A stretch of 59,685 bases of DNA. Origin: Lachnospiraceae bacterium UBA7060. Lineage in GTDB: Bacteria; Bacillota; Clostridia; Lachnospirales; Lachnospiraceae. The stretch spans positions 56,398-116,082 of the forward strand of contig DLAA01000021.1 of NCBI GenBank assembly GCA_002493835.1. The letters run 5' to 3'. Of the stretch, positions 53,198-59,685 are shown piece after piece. A model generated the notes under the pieces. The model did not search any database and was not told the origin of the DNA. It worked only from the letters and a program-made list of their open reading frames with translations. The translations under genes and the position numbers were made by a program. How positions within the stretch are numbered: position 1 is the stretch's first letter; every line of letters begins with the position of its first letter.

Positions 53198-53740
53198 TTA
53201 TGTAAGCATAAATTCTGCCCACTTTCCCTTATATTCATACAAATGTTCTTTCCAATAAAAGAGTTTGCTGATGTACTCCCGCTTTCTTGTTTCAACCACA
53301 TCAGAACAATTTTCTATTCCATATTTATAGATAATTGAAGTGAGATCGTATATTGGATAACCTATCGCATGTCCAGCAGTATGAACAACGGCACATGCCT
53401 GTCCTATGGCATGACACATAGCAATATCTTCCCTGCAGTCGATATTTTTTGCAAATGCATGACAGGCTAATATTTTTTGTTGTGCCGGCCGCATTTTGAT
53501 CTTTCCAGCCGCCCAATCCCTAGCTGCCTCCAGTGCTTCCTGGGGACGGTTTTCACTTGGATACTTTTCTTGCAGCTCTTGAATTGTTTCATAAGCAAAG
53601 TCAAAAGCCCACAATACCATTACCCTATGGTTCTGCTCTTGAAATAACAATCTTAGGTCTTGCAAATATTGTGAATCTTTTGCAAACAGCACTTGATTTT
53701 TCTTTTTGAGTCTTATTTGTACTTCATCAATCCAATTCAT
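53198..53740 (-). CDS. Putative immunity protein (Imm5-like)
   Basis: The 180-residue helical protein has conserved CHAFAKNIDCREDIAMCHAIGQA and HTAGHAIGYPIYDLTSIIY segments and an N-terminal WAFDFA, which resemble the 'putative immunity protein' (Imm5-type) family of toxin-system immunity proteins. AAGGAGATCAC precedes the ATG at 53740. No toxin gene is next to it, but a Fic fragment lies 70 bp away. The family call rests on motif memory and is moderate. Confidence 0.55.
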   Translation of the reverse strand: MNWIDEVQIRLKKKNQVLFAKDSQYLQDLRLLFQEQNHRVMVLWAFDFAYETIQELQEKYPSENRPQEALEAARDWAAGKIKMRPAQQKILACHAFAKNIDCREDIAMCHAIGQACAVVHTAGHAIGYPIYDLTSIIYKYGIENCSDVVETRKREYISKLFYWKEHLYEYKGKWAEFMLT

Positions 53741-53808
53741 GTGATCTCCTTTTAAATTCACTATTTGTTTCGTTCCTTATAGCGAACCGGCGGCATTCCA
53801 AAGCGGTA

Positions 53809-53997
53809 TCAAGAGTGTATTCCCGCAGTTCCCACATACAGCGGTATGTGTTCCCGCAGATAAAGGGGAATTCCACGGGATGGTACATCCCGCAGCGGTT
53901 TCCCGCCCTCCGTCAGGCCGTCCTCCAAAAGCACTTTTGTCTCGCTCTCCATCGGGCGAAGTGCATTGATCTCTTTCTGAAAAAGATCTATTTTTCT
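53809..53997 (-). pseudogene. Remnant of a Fic-domain protein gene
   Basis: Between the stop of the tocopherol-cyclase-like gene and position 53809 the minus strand reads DLFQKEINALRP, then directly ESETKVLLEDGLTEGGKPLRD, then unrelated VPSRGIPLYL and a stop. Both first parts match the N-terminal region of Fic adenylyltransferases, but the segment between them and the catalytic HPFxxGNGR core are missing. There is no start codon at the head of the fragment. It is best read as an internally deleted, truncated relic. Confidence 0.6.
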
Positions 53998-54848
53998 CTA
54001 TATTCATACTCAAAAGATGCCCTCTCTGTCTCAAAGGCAAGAAGCATGCGGTTTCCTTTCCGAAAACGATATCTGGCCCTGCAGGCTGCGCTCTCATGGA
54101 TCGTCCTCACCATTTCTCCCCGCGCTGGGGCCTTTAAGGGTTTTTCGGTTTCCTCTAGGAGTTCTGCCTCCAGTTCCAGCCCTCCCTGAATGACTCTCAC
54201 CATTCTGTTTCTGACTGCGGCTGTCCTTGCTCCCAGATATGTGGCAAGCCTGTACTCCCTGCCATCCAATACCACAACTCCGATGATTCCCTGAAAATGA
54301 AAACCTGCCATAGGAATATCAGCCACAGACAACATGAGCGAGCCCCCGGGAAAACTGCACTGCGTCCAAATGTATTCTTTGGGAAACGACCGCCCTCGGT
54401 CTCCTTCCCAATAGCCTTCCGCGCCGTCAAAAGTATATGTCTCACCATTGACGGACACCTTTCCCCACACCTTATGCTTCATGCTCCATATGCTGTGGCG
54501 GCATTCCAAAAACGGGATAAAAGAAAACGGTCCCATGATATTGTATTTTAATGGAAATAAAGTGCCAAATATAAGCTTCCCTTTCACCTGCAGTCCCGGT
54601 GCACATACCGCCAGACGTATTCCCCGCTCCCCGAATCGGTTTTTCCCAATAAAAATGGTTCTGCCTCTTTTTCGGAACGCTTTCTCCGGCATAGGAACCA
54701 TCCATGACTGCTTTTCTGTAATAATCTGAACAGAACAAGTCCTTTTCCTGCCTGTCTGATGAACCGCCGGTATCACCGCCAGTGTCTGTGTATCGGATTG
54801 GCATTTGAAATACCATCCGTAGAACCATCCATTTTTACCTGAAACCAT
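53988..54848 (-). CDS. Tocopherol cyclase-like protein
   Basis: The 286-residue protein resembles the tocopherol cyclase (TocC/VTE1) family: NGWFYGWYFKCQ near the start, LECRHSIWSMKHKVWG, and EGYWEGDRGRSFPKEYIWTQC, which is the family's lipocalin-like signature around WEgDrG. Bacterial members outside photosynthetic groups have unknown substrates, probably lipids. The start at 54848 lies 5 bp after the FAD oxidoreductase stop, with GGAGGAG before it, so the two are coupled. Confidence 0.8.
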   Translation of the reverse strand: MVSGKNGWFYGWYFKCQSDTQTLAVIPAVHQTGRKRTCSVQIITEKQSWMVPMPEKAFRKRGRTIFIGKNRFGERGIRLAVCAPGLQVKGKLIFGTLFPLKYNIMGPFSFIPFLECRHSIWSMKHKVWGKVSVNGETYTFDGAEGYWEGDRGRSFPKEYIWTQCSFPGGSLMLSVADIPMAGFHFQGIIGVVVLDGREYRLATYLGARTAAVRNRMVRVIQGGLELEAELLEETEKPLKAPARGEMVRTIHESAACRARYRFRKGNRMLLAFETERASFEYEYREK

Positions 54849-54852
54849 CCCT

Positions 54853-56244
54853 TCACTCCTCCGCCCGCTCATTCTCGTTCCCTTCCCGTCTTTTACAGTC
54901 CGTCTGGGCAGGGCCGTCAATCAGGCGCCCCTCTCTGTCAAACCGAGAACCATGACAGGGACAGTCGTAGCTTTCCTCCGCCGGATTCCACTCCAAACGA
55001 CAGCCCATGTGCGGACAGTTGAGAATCACACTTCCCTTTCCGGAGGGTAAAAGATGCTTGCTCAACCCTTTTACCGTATATGCGCCGTGCACAGCCAGCC
55101 CTTTCGCCGCCTGCATGGTAAAAGCCCGATCGGGAGAAAAAATATCCGCCTCCGGGCAGTCCCGCCCTGTAATGAGGGCCGTCAGGATACGTGCACTCAC
55201 CATAGCAGAAGTCATACCCCATTTTCCGAACCCCGTGGCCACATACCAGTATGGTCTGCGCGTGGAAAATCTGCCGATATAGGGAAGCCCGTCCAGTGTC
55301 ATACAGTCTTGCGCCGACCACCGATATACTTCGCTGCATCCGGGATACATTTCCTGTGCCCTGTTTTTAAGCATTCCATATCCGCATCCCATACCTGTTT
55401 TGTCCACCGGATTCACCCCTGTCCGGTGACTTCCGCCCCCAAGAAGAAGCAAACCACCATAGCCGCGAAGAGACAGTCCGCCTTGGTCAATCCCTAAATA
55501 CATACCCTCCGGCCTCTCAGCCCCCTCCAGCGCCACCACATAACTCCGCTCCTGATGCATTCTGGCAAAATAGTATCCCGGTACATTGATAAAAGGATAA
55601 TGCGCGGTAAACACGACCTGTCCCGCCGTCACACTCCCCCTGTCCGTCTCCACTCTGCCGCCCTCCACTTTCAGCGCCTTTGTACGCTCGTAAACCTCCA
55701 CTTCATCCGCTATTCCCGCCAAGAATTTCAGCGGGTGGAACCTTGCCTGGCGCGCAAACTTGGTCACCCCCGCCACCGGGAAAGGCAGTTCGCAGTCCGT
55801 CTCAAAAGATGCCTTTATGCCAAGTGACTCCGCTGCCTCCGCCTCCCGTTTCAGAATCTCTGTCTCCGTCTGAGAATAAAGGCAGGCCGGACATCTGACA
55901 AAATCACAATCAATCCCCTTTTCACGAACCAGCCTTTCATATTCCCCGATGGCAGCCTCGTTTGCACTGGCATAATGCTCCGCCATCCGGCAGTCAAATG
56001 TTCGAATGAGCCGGCTGTAAATCAGGTTATGCTGTGATGTGATTTTCGCCGTAGTATTCTTTGTCTGCCCGCTGCCAATCCTGTCCGCCTCCAGCACCAC
56101 CGCACGGATGCCCTCCTGTTTTAAGTAATATGCCGTCAAAATTCCCGCAAGCCCGGCTCCGATGACAACAACCGGCACCTCCATATCTCCCGGCAGCGGC
56201 TCCCGTTTCCTGATCCCGCTGCCTTTCATCCAGACTGATTCCAT
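54853..56244 (-). CDS. FAD-dependent oxidoreductase with C-terminal Rieske [2Fe-2S] domain
   Basis: The 463-residue protein has a DAO-type FAD domain (VVVIGAGLAGILTAYYLKQEG, then SGQTKNTTAKITSQH) and a C-terminal Rieske domain with both ligand pairs, CPHMGC and CPCHGSRF. Such fusions pass electrons between flavin and an iron-sulphur centre, but the substrate is not known. A perfect GGAGGCAAAA sets the start at 56244; a longer reading has no ribosome binding site. It is coupled to the tocopherol-cyclase-like gene. Confidence 0.9.
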   Translation of the reverse strand: MESVWMKGSGIRKREPLPGDMEVPVVVIGAGLAGILTAYYLKQEGIRAVVLEADRIGSGQTKNTTAKITSQHNLIYSRLIRTFDCRMAEHYASANEAAIGEYERLVREKGIDCDFVRCPACLYSQTETEILKREAEAAESLGIKASFETDCELPFPVAGVTKFARQARFHPLKFLAGIADEVEVYERTKALKVEGGRVETDRGSVTAGQVVFTAHYPFINVPGYYFARMHQERSYVVALEGAERPEGMYLGIDQGGLSLRGYGGLLLLGGGSHRTGVNPVDKTGMGCGYGMLKNRAQEMYPGCSEVYRWSAQDCMTLDGLPYIGRFSTRRPYWYVATGFGKWGMTSAMVSARILTALITGRDCPEADIFSPDRAFTMQAAKGLAVHGAYTVKGLSKHLLPSGKGSVILNCPHMGCRLEWNPAEESYDCPCHGSRFDREGRLIDGPAQTDCKRREGNENERAEE

Positions 56245-56335
56245 TTTTGCCTCCGATACCTCCCGTCCCCGCACGATATTTGCTTTTGAAGGGGGCGGGC
56301 TGATTTCGAATAGCATATGCTAAAATGCAATAATT

Positions 56336-56385
56336 ATGCGGATAGGCAAAAGGCTTCCTCCAGCAAACCTTTTATCTATCCGCAT
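56336..56385. terminator. Long hairpin between the radical SAM gene and the FAD oxidoreductase
   Basis: ATGCGGATAG (56336-56345) pairs perfectly with CTATCCGCAT (56376-56385), and an inner AAAAGG/CCTTTT stem extends it. GCTTTTTTG follows on the plus strand. On the minus strand it is 10 bp after the radical SAM stop and is followed by AATTATTG, so it should end that transcript but less strongly. Confidence 0.6.
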
Positions 56386-56394
56386 GCTTTTTTG

Positions 56395-57231
56395 TCATAC
56401 GTTCCCTACATATACCTTTTCCAGATACTTTCCGGCTATCCCGGCAAGATGGTACAACTGCTCCACGTCCGTCGCCTCCCTGTCCTTCATGTGGTACCGC
56501 GGAAAAAAACGGGTAATATGAAGAGGGATCGACGGACACAGGCTGGAAATCCATTTGGCCTGCACTTCCATATCCTTAATGGAATCGTTTTCCCCCGGCA
56601 CAATCAACGTTGTCAGTTCCACATGGCAGCTTTCCACCGCCTTCACGATAAAGGCCTTAACCGTCTCCAGATCCCCGCCAAGCTTTCTGTAATACTCCTC
56701 CCGAAAACCCTTCAGGTCGATGTTCATGGCGTCTATACAGGGCAGCAGCTCCTCAAGCACCTCCTGTGAGGCCGTGCCGTTCGTCACAAGAACATTCAGC
56801 ATGCCGTATTCTCTCACCAACTGGGCCGTATCACGGACAAACTCCCAGCCCACCAGAGGTTCATTGTAAGTATAGGCTACGCCGATGTTCCCCGCCTTTT
56901 TCTGTTCCTTCCACGTGAGTGCCAAATCCGCAAGCTGTCTGGGCGAGACATACTCTGCGTCAAGAGTTTCTCTGTCCTCCATGGAAATCTCATGATTCTG
57001 GCAGAAAGGACATCTGAGATTACAGCCAAAGCTTCCCACGGACAGGATCATGCTTCCCGAGTGAAAATCATGCAAAGGCTTCTTTTCAATGGGATCCAGC
57101 GCGAGGGAAGTAATCCAGCCGTAATTTTCACAGACAATTTTCCCGTCCTCATTTTTTCTCGCCCTGCACAACCCTGTCTGTCCGGGTTCCAGCGCGCAGT
57201 GATGCATACATACCTGACAAATTGTTTTCAT
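56395..57231 (-). CDS. AmmeMemoRadiSam system radical SAM enzyme
   Basis: The 278-residue protein has an N-terminal Cys-rich part (CQVCMHHCALEPGQTGLC) and then the radical SAM motif CNLRCPFCQNHEIS, with VAYTYNEPLVGWEF and MNIDLKGFREEYYRKLGG as in the PflA-like AmmeMemoRadiSam branch. The target reaction is unknown. The start at 57231 follows AGGAG by ten bases. It directly follows the fused Memo/AMMECR1 gene, the expected system partner. Confidence 0.92.
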   Translation of the reverse strand: MKTICQVCMHHCALEPGQTGLCRARKNEDGKIVCENYGWITSLALDPIEKKPLHDFHSGSMILSVGSFGCNLRCPFCQNHEISMEDRETLDAEYVSPRQLADLALTWKEQKKAGNIGVAYTYNEPLVGWEFVRDTAQLVREYGMLNVLVTNGTASQEVLEELLPCIDAMNIDLKGFREEYYRKLGGDLETVKAFIVKAVESCHVELTTLIVPGENDSIKDMEVQAKWISSLCPSIPLHITRFFPRYHMKDREATDVEQLYHLAGIAGKYLEKVYVGNV

Positions 57232-57251
57232 CGCAATCAAACTCCTGTTCA

Positions 57252-58640
57252 TCAAAAATGCCGTATCACTTCAAAACGTTCCAGCTCCACGCTCTCATGT
57301 CCGCTAATTCCCGCCTTCTGCTTCGCTATCGCAATCTGCTGCTCTATTGTGTCTACCCCTTCCAGATTCGGCAGCAGCAGACCACGTCTTACACCTCTTG
57401 TCACGATAACTCCATACCTGGTCACATCCAGTTCCTCTGGTGAGGAAATCTTCTCTGTCTCCCCCAGCACGTCAACGCTGATCGTCAGACGCTCCACCTC
57501 CCAGCCCTCCACAGGAGAGAATCTGGGATCCTCCGAACAGGCGCTCACAGCATTGTGCATGATCTCTTCCGCAAGAGATGCTCTGACTGCATGAATAGTA
57601 CCAATACAGCCTCTAAGCTTTCCATTCTCCTTCAAGGATACAAACGCTCCTGCCCTGCTGTGATACAATTCCTCCGGCAGCTCTTCGGGCATCTTCGGAA
57701 AAGTCCCCGTCTTTATAAACGCCTCAATGGTGTACCTCGCCAGCCTGACATACGGATCCTCCCGTTCCCGTCTGGCAAGCAGCTCCCGACGCTCCTTCTC
57801 CTCATACTTCTTCAAAAAATTCCGTGTCCCATCCTCACCGCTGGGCAGATAGGTGCAGACCCCATACCCCACCCCGAAAGGTCCCTCATAGGAAAGCATC
57901 TCTATCTCCACGCCGGTCCGGTCAAATGCGCCCGCCAGAATGGTAAAGGAGCGGTGTCCGCACTCCGCAGCCTTCTCGCAGAAGTCTTCCGAAAATTCCA
58001 GCAGTTCCCCAAAAGCGCCCCTGCCCATCACATCCATGATCCGCGCATCGTAGGCAGGACCCTCCTCCTGGTAACCGTAAGGCCCGTCCTCTTTCAGCTT
58101 ATGTGACAAATCGCCGCTGGCAATCACTACCGTGTTCCGCCTAAGTGTCTGTGCCGCCGCCTTGATGCACTGTCCCAGCCGATAGTGATCCGTCAGGGGC
58201 AATCCCGACAAACCTATCCTTACCAGACGATACCCCGTCCAATGTTGATTCACGAAATATAAGGGCACCATAGTACCATGATCCAGCCTCTTCTCCCGTT
58301 CTCCCAGCGTTCCCGCCTGTAAAGCGGCCTCCTCCGCAGTCTCACACAGCACACGGACAAATTCCATGTCATAGGAAACTTCCATGAACGTCTGTCCGGC
58401 GCGAAACTGCCCGAAGTCCCCCCTTGCACCCGGTCCGGGCGATATGTGGAAATAATCCGCATACATGGTCTGATGCGGAGAAAGGAGAATGATCGTCTCC
58501 GGCTGCAGACGGCCGATTATCTCCGCTGCCTTTTGATATGCATCGATAGTCTTCTGAATTTTCTTTTCCTCACCCCTGCCCACATCAGGTATAATGAGCG
58601 GCGGGTGCGGTACCATAAAGCCTGCTGAAATTCCCATCAT
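57252..58640 (-). CDS. Fused Memo-like and AMMECR1 domain protein (AmmeMemoRadiSam system)
   Basis: The 462-residue protein joins an N-terminal class III extradiol-dioxygenase/Memo-type domain (MVPHPPLIIPDVG, LSPHQTMYADYF, DHGTMVPLYF, IASGDLSHKL) to a C-terminal AMMECR1 domain (AGAFVSLKENGKLRGCIGTI, then ISVDVLGETEKI). These domains and a radical SAM enzyme co-occur widely in bacteria and archaea and may modify an unidentified substrate. All three parts are intact here. Confidence 0.93.
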   Translation of the reverse strand: MMGISAGFMVPHPPLIIPDVGRGEEKKIQKTIDAYQKAAEIIGRLQPETIILLSPHQTMYADYFHISPGPGARGDFGQFRAGQTFMEVSYDMEFVRVLCETAEEAALQAGTLGEREKRLDHGTMVPLYFVNQHWTGYRLVRIGLSGLPLTDHYRLGQCIKAAAQTLRRNTVVIASGDLSHKLKEDGPYGYQEEGPAYDARIMDVMGRGAFGELLEFSEDFCEKAAECGHRSFTILAGAFDRTGVEIEMLSYEGPFGVGYGVCTYLPSGEDGTRNFLKKYEEKERRELLARREREDPYVRLARYTIEAFIKTGTFPKMPEELPEELYHSRAGAFVSLKENGKLRGCIGTIHAVRASLAEEIMHNAVSACSEDPRFSPVEGWEVERLTISVDVLGETEKISSPEELDVTRYGVIVTRGVRRGLLLPNLEGVDTIEQQIAIAKQKAGISGHESVELERFEVIRHF

Positions 58641-58787
58641 GATAATCCTCCCCTGTTAATAAACGATGCACCTCTTTCAAATTTTGTGCTCCAAAGAGAT
58701 GCCCTGCATCAGCGCTTCCGGCCTTCCATCAAAAAAGTAGACTACATTCTGCTCCATTCTCCGCACCTTCCAAAAACTTTCTTAATC

Positions 58788-59198
58788 CTATGGGTGATTC
58801 CCCGTCTCATAACACCACCTTGCAATATCGGAGATCAGTTCCACCGGAACCGGCCTGCTGTATGGAAGCTGTATCGTTCCCTTACTGGTCTTGTACTCTT
58901 TCAAACGCTCAGAAAACTCCTGGACAGCCTCCGGCCCCGGATACAGGCCGGCATGTTTCTTAAACCCGGCAAAATGGATAATGTTATGCTCCTTCCGATA
59001 AGTCGGCATGCTCCATGAAATCCTCTCTTCCGCCTCTGGCAGCGCCGCGCGTATCGCTTCCCTTATTTTCTTCAAATACTCCTGTACCCTTTCCGGCTGT
59101 GCCGCAATATATTCATCCACCGTTTCCGGTGCTTTTCCACAGTAATGGTCCTGTTCCTGCCTTTTAAAGGTACGCCCACACTTTGGACATGTCCACAT
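58788..59198 (-). CDS. DUF1801 (YdhG-like) protein with N-terminal zinc ribbon
   Basis: The 136-residue protein begins with a small zinc-binding segment (WTCPKCGRTF, then DHYC) and continues with a DUF1801 domain (EYIAAQPERVQEYLKKIREAI, ERISWSMPTYRKEHNIIHFAGFKKHAGLYP), the fold of YdhG/frataxin-like proteins. Family members are proposed iron-binding chaperones, but this is not settled. It is 17 bp downstream of a DUF1905 gene. Confidence 0.85.
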   Translation of the reverse strand: MWTCPKCGRTFKRQEQDHYCGKAPETVDEYIAAQPERVQEYLKKIREAIRAALPEAEERISWSMPTYRKEHNIIHFAGFKKHAGLYPGPEAVQEFSERLKEYKTSKGTIQLPYSRPVPVELISDIARWCYETGNHP

Positions 59199-59215
59199 CC
59201 TTCATCCCTCCTGCC

Positions 59216-59515
59216 TCATTCCCGTTCCCTGACCGTGACCAGAACTCTGTCCCCCGGCTGCTTCCCTATCTGGAAACGGATATCTTTACGCACGCCTATA
59301 ATATAACACACACTCCCGTCATCGTTCTTTACTCCCATATTTACAACACTGCCATCATACGGCTTCCCGTCAAATGTGGCGTGTACCTTCACCCGTCCCC
59401 GTCCAAACTCTTTCCTGATATCATAGGGGAAGATGACATACGCGCCGCCTGTCTCCCCCGCTTCATAAATCAGGGATTCATATTCATAAATTTTCCCATT
59501 CAACGCCTGCACCAT
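59216..59515 (-). CDS. DUF1905 domain protein
   Basis: The 99-residue protein is a small beta-barrel-like DUF1905 domain (YVIFPYDIRKEFGRGRVKVHATFDG, then YIIGVRKDIRFQIGKQPGDRVLVTV). Such domains often occur next to or fused with DUF1801 or YdeI-like domains, in line with the downstream gene. Function is unknown. Confidence 0.85.
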   Translation of the reverse strand: MVQALNGKIYEYESLIYEAGETGGAYVIFPYDIRKEFGRGRVKVHATFDGKPYDGSVVNMGVKNDDGSVCYIIGVRKDIRFQIGKQPGDRVLVTVRERE

Positions 59516-59627
59516 CCAATCTGTTTCATACAGTATAGCACGGATTTGATCAAGCTAAAAGGGAAAATCCCCTTGCTTTTATGCGGAATCCGCTATAAAA
59601 TGATTTCAGCGGAACGCTCCGCAGCGT

Positions 59628-59656
59628 TTGACAGATGCGGGGGAATCTACTACAAT
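59628..59656 (+). promoter_or_regulatory. Consensus rightward promoter at the right edge
   Basis: TTGACA (59628-59633) and TACAAT (59651-59656) are exactly 17 bp apart on the plus strand. A gene beyond the edge is probably transcribed from it. An ATG at 59655 opens MKTQKGILPI to the end of the window, but it overlaps the -10 element, so it would be the real start only if a different promoter is used. Short GC hairpins lie just upstream (59581-59622). Confidence 0.55.
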
Positions 59657-59685
59657 GAAAACACAAAAGGGAATACTGCCGATAG

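Noticed and set aside
53777..54097. A 106-codon leftward frame across the end of the tocopherol-cyclase-like gene
   Set aside because: It overlaps that gene and the Fic relic in a different frame and shows no family features.

Overview
The window looks like a chromosome segment of a Lachnospiraceae-type gut Clostridium (Bacillota). The evidence is a standard Gram-positive core set (yicC-remA-gmk-rpoZ, rimO, pgsA, cinA, recA, recX, rqcH), a Spo0A-type DNA-binding protein, AGGAGG-type ribosome binding sites throughout, a carbohydrate ABC importer without its own ATPase, and AmmeMemoRadiSam and DUF3842 genes. I saw no rRNA, tRNA, CRISPR array or intact insertion sequence.

Layout. Positions 1-9.2 kb hold a leftward housekeeping run: yicC, remA, gmk, rpoZ, rimO, pgsA, cinA, a membrane protein with a Gly/Tyr/Gln repeat region, recA under LexA-type boxes, and recX. 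rqcH runs rightward at 9.3-11.1 kb. A metallo-beta-lactamase lipoprotein, a SpoVB/MurJ-like flippase, glgA and a receiver-less Spo0A-like regulator follow (11.2-15.8 kb). From 15.9 to 26.8 kb lies a leftward glycan-use cluster: binding protein, two permeases, GH3, GH43, SGNH esterase, PfkB kinase and class II aldolase. It is divergent from an AraC regulator and has a 21-bp-spaced direct repeat at its promoter. A DUF4430/ECF S-component pair and an XRE regulator close this part.

The most interesting region is 29.6-49.3 kb, a leftward block of about 13 genes. It encodes four proteins with intact dynamin-type P-loops, a fifth GTPase-like protein whose P-loop is destroyed, a 903-residue Hsp70/actin-fold protein with a long N-terminal extension, two coiled-coil proteins (one membrane-anchored), a RelA/SpoT-type HD hydrolase, a glycine-zipper protein, an M48 metallopeptidase and a putative DNA-binding regulator. 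It resembles SrfABC-like and Leo/Eleos-like dynamin systems but combines them in one locus. My working inference is a membrane-remodelling stress or anti-phage defence island. Just upstream, a 20-bp perfect inverted repeat, a rightward promoter and a terminator outline a small transcript of about 125 nt.

The right end (49.7-59.7 kb) carries an oleate hydratase with an unusual hydrophobic N-terminal extension and its TetR neighbour, DUF3842, a putative immunity protein, a Fic gene remnant, a tocopherol-cyclase-like protein coupled to an FAD/Rieske oxidoreductase, an AmmeMemoRadiSam pair, and small DUF1801 and DUF1905 proteins. A consensus promoter points out of the right edge.
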